DNA from: Myxococcales bacterium
Lineage (GTDB): Bacteria; Myxococcota; Polyangia; Fen-1088
Assembly: GCA_003155465.1 (NCBI GenBank)
Contig: PMCR01000393.1
Span: forward strand, 4,992-15,657
DNA: 10,666 nt
Reading direction: 5' to 3'
Positions 1 to 7,700 of the stretch are shown here, piece after piece (within the stretch, counting starts at the first letter, position 1; every line of letters begins with the position of its first letter). The translations under genes and the position numbers were made by a program. The notes under the pieces were generated by a model that saw only the letters and a list, made by a program, of their open reading frames with translations, did no database searches and was not told the origin of the DNA.

Positions 1-1661
1 ACGAATGACCGGTCGACCTTCAAGGTTTGCACCGGGAATGATTGCAGATAGGCCAGCGAAGAATAGCCGGTGCCGAAGTCGTCCACGTCCAGGTGGACGG
101 ACATTTCGTGCAACTCCTGCAGCACCGCTGCACCGGCTTGCAGGCTTTGCATCAGCGCGCTCTCGGTGATCTCCAGGGTCAAGCTGCTCGGGGAGAGCCC
201 GGTCTCGTCGAGCACGCGGCGCACCTGTCCGGGCAGATCAGTATCGGCAAGCTGGCGCGTGGAGAGATTCACCGCTATGCCGAGCGGCGGCTGGTTCTGG
301 TACGTGTCGTGCCAGTACCGCATCTGGCGGCAGGATTCGCGCAGCACCCACATGCCGAGCGGCCGGATGAGTCCGGTCTCCTCAGCGGTCGGGATGAAAA
401 GGTCGGGCATCACCAGACCACGGCCCGGGTGACGCCAGCGCGCCAGCGCCTCGAAGCCGGCCAAACGCCGCGTCTTGAGGTCCACGATCGGTTGATAGTG
501 AACGACCCACTCCTGTCGTTCGATGGCACGGCGAAGATCGGTCTCGAGCTGCAATTGGTCGACCGCGCGCCGGTGCATGTCCGCGTCGAAAACTTCATGG
601 CGGGCGCGCCCGGCGGCCTTGGCACGGTAGAGCGCGGTGTAGGCGTCGCGGAGCATGTCATCGTGGGAGGAGTAGCCCGAACTGGACAGCGCGATGCCGA
701 TACTGACCGAGGTGAAGACTTCCGTCGCCCCCACTGCCAGCGGTACCGTCATGGCGTTCTGGATGCGCTCAGCCACGCGAACCGCGTCGCTCTCGCTGTG
801 CAGATCGTCGAGCAGAATGGTGAACTGATCACCCAACACCCGCGCCAGTACATCGCCCGGACGCAAGCAGGCCTCCATGCGTCGGGCGGTCCGCACCAGC
901 AACTCGTCGCCGGCGCCGTGCCCGAGACTCTCGTTGATGCACTTGAAGCGATCGAGATCCAGCCAAGCCACGGCAAACAACGGACTCGACTGACCCAGGT
1001 GGCGGGTCCGCGTGACCAGACGCTCTACCCGCTTGTCAAACATGGCGCGATTGGGAAGCTGGGTGAGGGGATCATAGAACCCCTTCTGTTCCAGCTCGGC
1101 ATCGAAACGCTTCTTCTCGGTGATGTCGCGTGAGATTCCGAAGGTGCCGACGATCACGCCGGACGAATCGCGCAGGGGAATCTTGGTCGTGGAGAGCCAG
1201 CGCTCGCTGCGGCCGGGCAGGTGCCACTTTTCCTCCACGTCGACCAGAATGCGTCCCCGGCGCACAATCTCCTCGTCGTCCCGGCAGCGGTGCTCGGCCT
1301 CATCACGGCACAAGAAATCCATTTCGTTGCGACCGATGGCCTGCGCCGGGTTAGAAAGTCCCAGGTGAGTGGCCATGGCGCGGTTGACACGGGTGAAGCG
1401 GCCGCTGCGATCCTTGAAGTAGATGTCCTCCGCCATGGAGTCCATCACCGTTTCGATCTGGAAGAGAGAACTGCGGAGCCAGCCAAGTTCCTGCTTCTGC
1501 GCCCGGCTGAGCGATTCGGTGACCGGCGGGGGTGTGCGTTGCCCCCGCGCGGGCTTAGGGGTATTCGAGTCGCGCCCTGAATGCGGGACAGGGGTCGGGT
1601 GCCTTTCCGAGCCCGGTTGGGCCTGTGCACGCTTTGCTCTGGGTGAAACGAGCCTTGTCAT
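1..1661 (-). CDS. PAS-GGDEF-EAL protein, probable c-di-GMP phosphodiesterase (3' end off window)
   Basis: About 553 residues are present; the C-terminus lies beyond base 1. After a proline-rich N-terminal stretch (about residues 1-60) comes a PAS/PAC sensor domain (about 65-190, ending in RDITEKKRF). A GGDEF domain follows (about 195-350, with DPLTQLPNR and LDLDRFKCINESLGH), then an EAL domain (from about 370). The EAL signature is intact: EAL at 404-406, AVNLS, LEITES and DDFGTGYSS (from 527), so c-di-GMP hydrolysis to pGpG is expected. The GGDEF motif reads LGDQF (276-280), which argues against cyclase activity, yet an RxxD inhibitory-site motif (RPGD) sits five residues before it. This suggests a regulatory GGDEF domain. 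No transmembrane segment is obvious, so it is likely cytosolic and senses through PAS. The start is the ATG at 1661; its Shine-Dalgarno is weak and the frame stays open upstream, so a GTG start at about 1688 is possible. Confidence 0.93.
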   Translation of the reverse strand, partial: MTRLVSPRAKRAQAQPGSERHPTPVPHSGRDSNTPKPARGQRTPPPVTESLSRAQKQELGWLRSSLFQIETVMDSMAEDIYFKDRSGRFTRVNRAMATHLGLSNPAQAIGRNEMDFLCRDEAEHRCRDDEEIVRRGRILVDVEEKWHLPGRSERWLSTTKIPLRDSSGVIVGTFGISRDITEKKRFDAELEQKGFYDPLTQLPNRAMFDKRVERLVTRTRHLGQSSPLFAVAWLDLDRFKCINESLGHGAGDELLVRTARRMEACLRPGDVLARVLGDQFTILLDDLHSESDAVRVAERIQNAMTVPLAVGATEVFTSVSIGIALSSSGYSSHDDMLRDAYTALYRAKAAGRARHEVFDADMHRRAVDQLQLETDLRRAIERQEWVVHYQPIVDLKTRRLAGFEALARWRHPGRGLVMPDLFIPTAEETGLIRPLGMWVLRESCRQMRYWHDTYQNQPPLGIAVNLSTRQLADTDLPGQVRRVLDETGLSPSSLTLEITESALMQSLQAGAAVLQELHEMSVHLDVDDFGTGYSSLAYLQSFPVQTLKVDRSF

Positions 1662-1737
1662 GCCTACGCGCGACCGCCCGAGGTGCCCCACAGAGCTAAC
1701 GCCGCTGCTGCCCCTTGCTCGAACTAATCGCGGGGCG

Positions 1738-1743
1738 ATTATA
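1738..1743 (-). promoter_or_regulatory. Possible -10 box for the PAS-GGDEF-EAL gene
   Basis: The minus strand reads TATAAT exactly, in the AT-richer part of the 166-bp divergent intergenic region, about 77 bases upstream of the ATG at 1661. The hexamer 17 bases upstream (TGCCAA) matches the -35 consensus poorly. Read on the plus strand the same place gives TATAAG (1740-1745), which could serve the secreted-protein gene, with TTGCTC at 1715-1720 as a weak -35 at 19-bp spacing. This is a motif match only. Confidence 0.3.
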
Positions 1744-1827
1744 AGCCGGTTCACGATTTTTTGGCACCGAAACGAAGGATTCTTCGCGCCGCGTTTCGGC
1801 AAAGTCGGAGATTCCCCTGCCATGTGA

Positions 1828-2997
1828 GTGGATGTATCATCGGTAGCCGTGAAACGCACAATCGTGAAGCGCCTGATCTCGGTCTTGTCCGTACCGACGG
1901 TGATGGCACTTGTTCTTGGCGCAATGGCGGCGCCCAGCGGCCACGCAGTGGCTGCGCCCAACCTGCTCAAGGTGGTGGGCCGGGTCAGCCCCGGGGAGGC
2001 CACCATCCACGATGCCTTCGCCCTGGACCAAGAGGGCGGCAAGCTGGCTCACATTGTCTTCACCGGGAAGGGGGCGGTGCAACTACACGTGGGACCACCG
2101 GGGGGCAAGACCCGGGTGACGGATCTGGCTGAGTTCTCGGGTGCTCCCGAGAAGATCCTTGCCTTGGCAGGATACTGGTTCGTGGTGTCCAACGAAGGGT
2201 CACGGCGGGCCGCGATTATCGACCCCGCTGGGCGACTCAAGCACCAGACCGGCTCGTTCGACGACTGTGAGCTGGCACACGCGCCCAATGCCTTCGTGAC
2301 CTACAGTCAGAAGCGGCTGCCAACCGGAGATCGCTACAGCATTCAGACCTATCGGCCGGACGGCAGCACCATCGCGGTGCGCGCGCTGGTCGTGACCCCG
2401 GGCGGGACCATCGACGGCGACGCCTCGGCCACATTCCTGGGTTTCACGAAGAGCCATCTGCAGGCCATGGTGCAGAAGCCGGGGGCGTACAACCGTCGCA
2501 GCGATGCACGTGAACCCCCGCAGTTCGCACTGTACGACGTGATGACCGGCAAGACCGGCCCGGGAAGAATGCCGCCCAAGCTGGACAGTTTCCTCGACTA
2601 CATTCGCAAGCGAGCGGAGAAGCCCGAACTGGACGCCGTGATCGTACTCGCCGCGGGACAGGCCGGGTTCGAGTTGGTAGGGCCGGGCGAGAAGGTGCGG
2701 CCCTTGAACCTGGCTCACCGGGACTACGATGTTCTGTCGCTGGTTCAGGTCCAGGTGGGAAGCCGGGTCGTGTTCTCGCTGGTGGCCGACCGCCCGGAGA
2801 GGGGCAATATGGAGGAGGCGGGCCGATACTCGCAGGCGTTCTTCAACCTTGAACCGGAAAGTGGCAAGGTGACCGTGCTGGGTGAGATTCCGCTGCCCGA
2901 CAAGCGTGCCTGCCCGTGGTCCGCGGGCGGAAACAAGATCGCGGTGCTGCGCAAGGCCGAGGATGGCGGGCGGGAGATTGTGATCTACGCGCGGTAG
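1828..2997 (+). CDS. Secreted protein of unknown function
   Basis: I do not recognise the family. The 389-residue product begins with a basic stretch and a hydrophobic segment (about residues 15-34). A likely signal peptidase I site follows HAVA (around residue 42), so export is expected. The mature part is mostly short hydrophobic beta-strand-like segments separated by Gly/Pro/Asp turns, which would suit a beta-propeller or similar beta-rich fold, though no repeat signature is clear. Two cysteines (147 and 362) could form a disulfide. No lipobox, catalytic motif or membrane anchor is seen. The GTG at 1828 gives the longest form; the GTG at 1849 (MKRTIVKRL) gives a more typical signal peptide. 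Neither has a well-placed Shine-Dalgarno (GGAG at 1807-1810 is far from both). It is divergent from the EAL gene and convergent with the FAD oxidase, so probably monocistronic. Confidence 0.8.
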   Translation: MDVSSVAVKRTIVKRLISVLSVPTVMALVLGAMAAPSGHAVAAPNLLKVVGRVSPGEATIHDAFALDQEGGKLAHIVFTGKGAVQLHVGPPGGKTRVTDLAEFSGAPEKILALAGYWFVVSNEGSRRAAIIDPAGRLKHQTGSFDDCELAHAPNAFVTYSQKRLPTGDRYSIQTYRPDGSTIAVRALVVTPGGTIDGDASATFLGFTKSHLQAMVQKPGAYNRRSDAREPPQFALYDVMTGKTGPGRMPPKLDSFLDYIRKRAEKPELDAVIVLAAGQAGFELVGPGEKVRPLNLAHRDYDVLSLVQVQVGSRVVFSLVADRPERGNMEEAGRYSQAFFNLEPESGKVTVLGEIPLPDKRACPWSAGGNKIAVLRKAEDGGREIVIYAR

Positions 2998-3042
2998 TGC
3001 CGCCTGTGGCGGCGGGGCCGGAAGCCGGTGGCCGGTGGGTCG

Positions 3043-3109
3043 GGACCGGATCCGACGGCCGGAACCGGATTCGCAACCGGATCCGGCTATCAGTTCCGGC
3101 TCCGGAACC
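3043..3109. repeat. CCGGATYCG repeats and palindromes between convergent genes
   Basis: The 117-bp gap between two convergent stop codons holds three near-copies of ACCGGATYCG (starting 3045, 3064 and 3076). It also holds a palindrome of GTTCCGG and CCGGAAC arms around CT (3093-3108), and GCCGGAAC (3058-3065) can pair with GTTCCGGC (3093-3100). These hairpin options suit a bidirectional transcription end, but there is no T-run, so a classical intrinsic terminator is not shown. A dispersed intergenic repeat is an alternative. Confidence 0.5.
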
Positions 3110-3114
3110 GCTGG

Positions 3115-4311
3115 TTAGGAGCCCGCCTCGGCCAGCAGCCGCTCAGCCTCTTTCGCCGAGCGCAACGAGCAGTCTTCAATAGCCAGGCCGCCGAAGTAGT
3201 TACCTGTGATGTAGAGGCCGCTTCCCGGCAGGTGACGGTCGATCTCCTGCGCGATCTCTTTGTGTCCCAGTGCAAGCGAGGGCAGAGATGTGGCGTGGGT
3301 GGCAACGCAGACGAGCTGGTCGCGGGCAAGGCCGGTGACAGCGCAGACTCGGTCGATGCGTTCGTCGAGGGTCAAGCCGGCGCGGAAGTGGAAGGTGAAG
3401 GCGCGCAGGCGATCGTCCGGCACCACGTCGCGCGTGACCACCGAGAAGAAGGTGTCGTTGACCGGCACGATGCCGGCCAGGCGCGGCAGGCGAAGGTGGC
3501 GCGCCTCGGCCACCACGCCGACCGACTCGATGGGCGCGGTCTGGATGCGGGCCAGGGCGGTTGCGATTTCTGGCGTGATGGGCGCGAGCAGGCGCGCGGC
3601 CTCGGGCGCGGGCAGGGCCAAAGCCAGGCGGCGGGCAAAGACCCGATCGCCGCCGGCGATCTCGACGACGAAGTTGCCCCCGGCGCGGGCGATGGTTCGG
3701 GCCGCGGCATTGGTTCGCAGGGTTACCCCGGGCTGTGCCGCGATTCGGTCGGTCAGGGCCTGGATTCCTCCGGCAAAGGTGAAGCTGCGCTGGATGTCCT
3801 TGCGGCGCGTGCGCTTTTTGAAGAGAATCTCGGCGGGAAAGTTGTCGGCCGGTTCCGAAAGCACGGCAGCAAACAGGGGCGCAAACACGTGCTTCCAGTT
3901 TCGCTGGCCCACCAGCTTGCCGTAGTAGTTGGCCACTGTTTGACCCTGCTTGCGCTCGCTGAAGGCGTGCCAGGCCGAGGCGAACAGCTCAGTCAGGCTC
4001 AGTTGCGAGGGAATGCTGCGCAGCTTGCCGTCGACCAGCAGTCGAAAGGGCGCCTTTCGTCGCGCGAGCATGCGGTCGCGCAGGCCCAATTCGTCGATGA
4101 TCGACAGGAGTGAGCCGTAGGAGTTGTAGAGCGTATGCGTTCCCATCTCGAACCAGAACCCTGCTGGCTGTCGCTCGGATCGGACGCATCCCCCGGCCTC
4201 AGCCGCCGCTTCGAGAACCAGCACCTGGCGCCCAGCCCGCGCCACACGGTGGGCAAGGCAAAGGCCGCTGATGCCGGCCCCGAGAACCACGACATCGACG
4301 TTTCCACTCAC
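3115..4311 (-). CDS. Protoporphyrinogen oxidase-like FAD-dependent oxidoreductase (HemY/PPOX family)
   Basis: The product (398 residues from the GTG at 4311) starts with a Rossmann FAD-binding motif (VVVLGAGISGL, GxGxxG at 11-16), followed by the LEAAAEAGGCVRSE segment typical of PPOX and amine-oxidase flavoproteins. A central APLFAAVLSEPADN block and a C-terminal GLYITGNYFGGLAIEDC segment match the PPOX pattern, in which the last motif contacts FAD. This family oxidises protoporphyrinogen IX to protoporphyrin IX in haem synthesis using oxygen. At about 400 residues it is shorter than typical HemY (about 450-470), and no other haem genes are adjacent, so a related substrate is possible. An ATG at 4332 is an alternative start; the GTG places the first beta strand at the usual distance. 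No clear Shine-Dalgarno is seen for either. It is divergent from the Smr gene. Confidence 0.87.
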   Translation of the reverse strand: MSGNVDVVVLGAGISGLCLAHRVARAGRQVLVLEAAAEAGGCVRSERQPAGFWFEMGTHTLYNSYGSLLSIIDELGLRDRMLARRKAPFRLLVDGKLRSIPSQLSLTELFASAWHAFSERKQGQTVANYYGKLVGQRNWKHVFAPLFAAVLSEPADNFPAEILFKKRTRRKDIQRSFTFAGGIQALTDRIAAQPGVTLRTNAAARTIARAGGNFVVEIAGGDRVFARRLALALPAPEAARLLAPITPEIATALARIQTAPIESVGVVAEARHLRLPRLAGIVPVNDTFFSVVTRDVVPDDRLRAFTFHFRAGLTLDERIDRVCAVTGLARDQLVCVATHATSLPSLALGHKEIAQEIDRHLPGSGLYITGNYFGGLAIEDCSLRSAKEAERLLAEAGS

Positions 4312-4326
4312 GGTGCAACCGTTATG

Positions 4327-4336
4327 GCGCATGCGC
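4327..4336. repeat. GCGCATGCGC palindrome in the HemY-like/Smr divergent gap
   Basis: A perfect 10-bp palindrome lies between the divergent start codons. It contains an ATG on each strand (minus 4332, plus 4331), in frame with the HemY-like and Smr genes respectively. If translation begins at the downstream GTG codons, this lies in the shared upstream region and could be an operator. A chance occurrence in GC-rich DNA is equally possible. Confidence 0.25.
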
Positions 4337-4393
4337 AGGGGAGATGTCCACTTCGCTTGTGCCGCCCCACCAGCTTCTGGTAGGCACTCCTGC

Positions 4394-4663
4394 GTGACGA
4401 CGGAACTCCCTGTCGACGGGGTCTTGGACCTGCACACATTCTTGCCCCGGGAGGTGAAGGAACTCGTGCCCGAGTACCTGGCCGTATGCCGCGAGCGTGG
4501 GATTCTCGACGTGCGCATCATCCATGGCAAAGGCGTCGGCGCCCTTCGCCGTCAGGTCCACGCCATCCTCGGCCGCCTGCCCGATGTGGTTTCGTTCCGA
4601 CTGGCGGACGAAAGCGCGGGCGGATGGGGCGCCACCCTGGTCACCCTGCGGGCTCTACGGTGA
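4394..4663 (+). CDS. Small Smr (MutS2-type) domain protein
   Basis: This 89-residue protein is almost entirely one Smr domain. It has VLDLHTFLPREV near the N-terminus (the LDLH motif), RIIHGKGVGALRRQV in the middle (the HGKGxG signature) and GGWGATLVTL at the end. Smr domains, first known from the C-terminus of MutS2, bind or nick branched DNA or RNA; stand-alone versions are common and mostly uncharacterised. I chose the GTG at 4394 because conserved sequence begins just after it. The frame is open back to 4271, but that extension overlaps the divergent HemY-like gene and looks non-conserved. No strong ribosome-binding site is visible. Its 3' end would overlap the restored C-terminus of the convergent WD40-GTPase-SEFIR gene by 9 bp. 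Confidence 0.88.
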   Translation: MTTELPVDGVLDLHTFLPREVKELVPEYLAVCRERGILDVRIIHGKGVGALRRQVHAILGRLPDVVSFRLADESAGGWGATLVTLRALR

Positions 4664-4794
4664 GCGCATTAAGTCGCCTTCGCAGAGTGACTCGCGCAGG
4701 TCGGCCACCGAGAGATTGCTTGGCGGAATGTCGTACAGGCTCAGGATCAGGTCGAAGGCGATGGTGAAGTAGGCTTGCTGATCGCGGAAGTCGG
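4655..4794 (-). other. Out-of-frame C-terminal coding segment of the WD40-GTPase-SEFIR gene
   Basis: In the frame reached by dropping two bases from the CA tract, the minus strand encodes ADFRDQQAYFTIAFDLIL followed by LSLYDIPPSN and a stop (TAG, 4657-4655). This adds 46 residues after residue 1003 and gives a 1049-residue protein. The FRD and hydrophobic LILSLY pattern reads like the last helix of a SEFIR/TIR domain. The tail encoded in the current frame (PTSAISKPTSPSPST) is low complexity and looks like frameshift sequence. The restored stop falls 9 bp inside the Smr gene end, an ordinary convergent overlap. Confidence 0.8.
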
Positions 4795-7700
4795 CACACA
4801 CACACGGCCCTGAAGCAATGGCGGCAACGACGACTCCTCGGTGCCTGCCAACAGCACGGGCAGCACCGATTGCTTCTTCGCCTCGGTTCCGAGCATCCGT
4901 TTGCCGATCAGGTCACCCTCGGCAGCCACAACGAAACCTAGCTTGGGGTCTTTGTTGTCGTATTTCTGCCGATAGGACGGCGTTCCCACGACCACGACCC
5001 GATCCGAAGTTGCGACTCGCTCGACAAAGCGAGGGATACTCGCTCCGATCCTCGCGTTTTCCCAGCGGTCCAGCACCACGTCGATGCCAGCCTTGTGCAG
5101 ATCGGTGGCCAGTTCCCGCTCGACCCAGCGTTCGTGTTGCGGCTCGCCCCAGGCATAGCTGATGAAGCAGGTTGGCGGCTTGATGCCCTGCTGCTTCACG
5201 GAGGTCTGCACGCGGAACAGGGCTTGCTCGAAACGGGAACGCAGGTTGGCGATCCGGCGCTGGGTTTCCATCTCGGCCTGCTGCTCGTGGGTCAACTGGA
5301 TGGGCTGGTCGGCCCTGGGCAGCGAAGTCCTCTCACCGCAGGTTGGGCAGAAGGCGAAATTGGCGCCGCCGCTCAGTCGCTCGCGCACGACGTTGCGATT
5401 CAGCGCGTGCCCATTGGCGCAGGCCACCGGTTCGTAACGGAACACGGTCAGATTGCGGCGGGCGAGGAAGCTTTCGAACAGACCTTGGAACAAGGTCCGG
5501 ATCGGCTGACCGACGTTCGTGCAGAAGTACAAGACAAAGTCCAGCTCGCCGGCGCGTTCCGCATCCTGGCGGAAACCGCACACCAGGCCGTCGCCGACCT
5601 CGTAGCGGGCGTGGTTGCGCCACTGGTCGGTGCGGGTGAAGGTCTGGGTATAGCCCAAGAGCACGACCAGCGAGGCATGGACATTCTCCACCGCGCCGCT
5701 GACGGTGTAGGACACCCCGTCCTCGGTGGGCTTCTCGTCTGCGATGAGCGGCCTCTTCGGGTTGATCAGATCCGGGAAGACCAGGTACGAGGTCGATGTC
5801 AGCGGGCTGGTCTCCCGGAAACAGACGTTGTGCTCCAGGAACAGCAGCGCCGCTGAATCCAGCAGGATAGCCCGCTCGGCCGGGGAAAGGCCCTGCAACT
5901 CAGCGAACGAGTACTCACCACCGAGCAACCGCCTTTCCTCCAGCGAACCGAGTCCCTTCGGGTTTCGCCGGGCTTCCAGGACAAACGATGCGGCGAGATT
6001 GTTGAGCAGTTCCGGCGCAAGCAGAATGCGCATCTCGCCTCGGGATGTGCGCAGCCGCTTGACGTAGCCGTGGGTCTCCAGGTGGCCAACCGCGGTCAGC
6101 ATCTCAGCGTCGGTGAACTGCCACTTCGTATCCTGCGCCTGCAACCGCTTTCGCAATTCCGGAGGACTGAGGGCAATCTCTTTGCCCTGCCGACTTTCCT
6201 TCAATTCAAGCACATAGTCCTTGATCCGCTTGAAGGTCGTGGTGGTGACTGTGGCGGGTTTGTCCTGCCACGGAATCAGCGCCTTCATCTGATCGATCAG
6301 CTCGGACACGCCTTCGCCCTGCCTGGCGCTGGTGCTCAGGTAGGCGCGGATCCCGCGCTGCTGGCAGAAGGCATCCAATTCTTCGCGGGTCAGGGTGGCT
6401 GTGCCACGATCGGAGCGGGCAGCAACCAGCAGAGTCGGTGGCGCGCTCCGTGAGAGGTCTACCTTGAGCTGCTTGAGCCAGAACTCGACCCCGTGCAAGG
6501 GATCGCGGCTGTCAGTGGGATCGAACAGGACTAGCGCCAGATCGGCGTCGTCCAGGAACAGGGCGTGGATCAATCGATAGTCTGGCTGGCCGGCCAGGTC
6601 CCAGAGCACCGCCTCGCACTGTGCGCCGTCCGCACGGTGGATGCCCAGTTGGTCGAGCACCCAGAACTGCTGGCCGTGGGTCGAGGCGTGTTCCTTGAAT
6701 TCGCCATGCGCGAGCCGCCAGCCGAGTTCCGTCTTGCCCACCCCCGAGTCGCCCACCAGCACGATCTTGGCGCTCTTGTAGGCAACTGCCGGTGTGGCAG
6801 CTTGGCCGAGCAAGAAGTCGAAATCCAGCTCCCAGAGGTGGATGACGCTGCTGCGCTCGTGGATCGGCGTGCACGGGTCCGATCCGACGGAGGCGAGCAA
6901 CGGTAGGCGCGGGTGAAAGGATATGCCCGGAGGCCAAACGGACGAAGTGGGTTCGGTGATAGTGGAAATACAGACGCCCGTGGTGGCGCACCAGAGACGG
7001 ATGGACTGGTCAACTGATTTCGAGGCCAGAATAAGTCCGTCGGGCGACCAGGCCACGCACTGTACCGCGCCGGTGTGGGACTCAAGCGAACGCAGTAGTC
7101 TTCCGGAAGAGACATCCCAGAGTCGAATCGTGCAATCGCCGCTAGCGGTTGCCAGAACTCGCCCCAAACGGTCAAAGCAAACCCCGTAAATGCTACCCGT
7201 GTGACCTTTGAATGACTGCAAGAGCTCCCCAAAATCGGCATCCCACAGACCTGCGGAGCCGTCCTGGCTCACGCTGAGCACCGCACTCCCAGAGGGATCG
7301 AATACTATGCTGTTGCCGACTAGCTGCTGTCCGCCGACTACGGTCGTGCAGCGTCCTGAGTCAAGCTCCCAGAGTCTCACTGTCGCATCTCCGGACGCGG
7401 TGGCGAGTTGCCGACCTGCTGTATGAAACGTGATTCCATCGACCCAGCGGCAGTGCTCGAAGGACTGAGTCTGGGAACCTGAAGCAACATCCCAAACTGT
7501 CGCTCTACCGTCCTTGCTCGCGCTGGCCAACATGTGTCCCGTCCGATCGAAGGTCACGGCGTTGATGTTGTCGCGATGACTTTGCGGGAGGCACCGGCTC
7601 TCGCCTGTCTCCGTGTCCCACAGCCGGATCGACTGGTCCTCCGACGGCGATGCCAGCATCCGCCCGTCCGGCGACCACGCGATCCGTCCGATCCAGCCGG

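Noticed and set aside
42..1133. 363-residue open frame on the plus strand
   Set aside because: It is antisense to the GGDEF-EAL coding sequence, whose motifs (EAL, DDFGTGYSS) read cleanly on the minus strand; long antisense frames are usual in high-GC DNA.
3028..4113. 361-residue open frame on the plus strand
   Set aside because: Antisense to the HemY-like gene; Gly/Arg/Gln-rich sequence with no domain, while the minus strand has a full FAD-binding signature.
4271..4393. N-terminal extension of the Smr protein from an ATG at 4271 or 4331
   Set aside because: It overlaps the start of the divergent HemY-like gene and resembles no Smr sequence; the conserved domain begins after the GTG at 4394.
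5095..5856. 253-residue open frame on the plus strand
   Set aside because: Antisense to the zinc ribbon and COR-like part of the WD40-GTPase-SEFIR gene; no recognisable motif.
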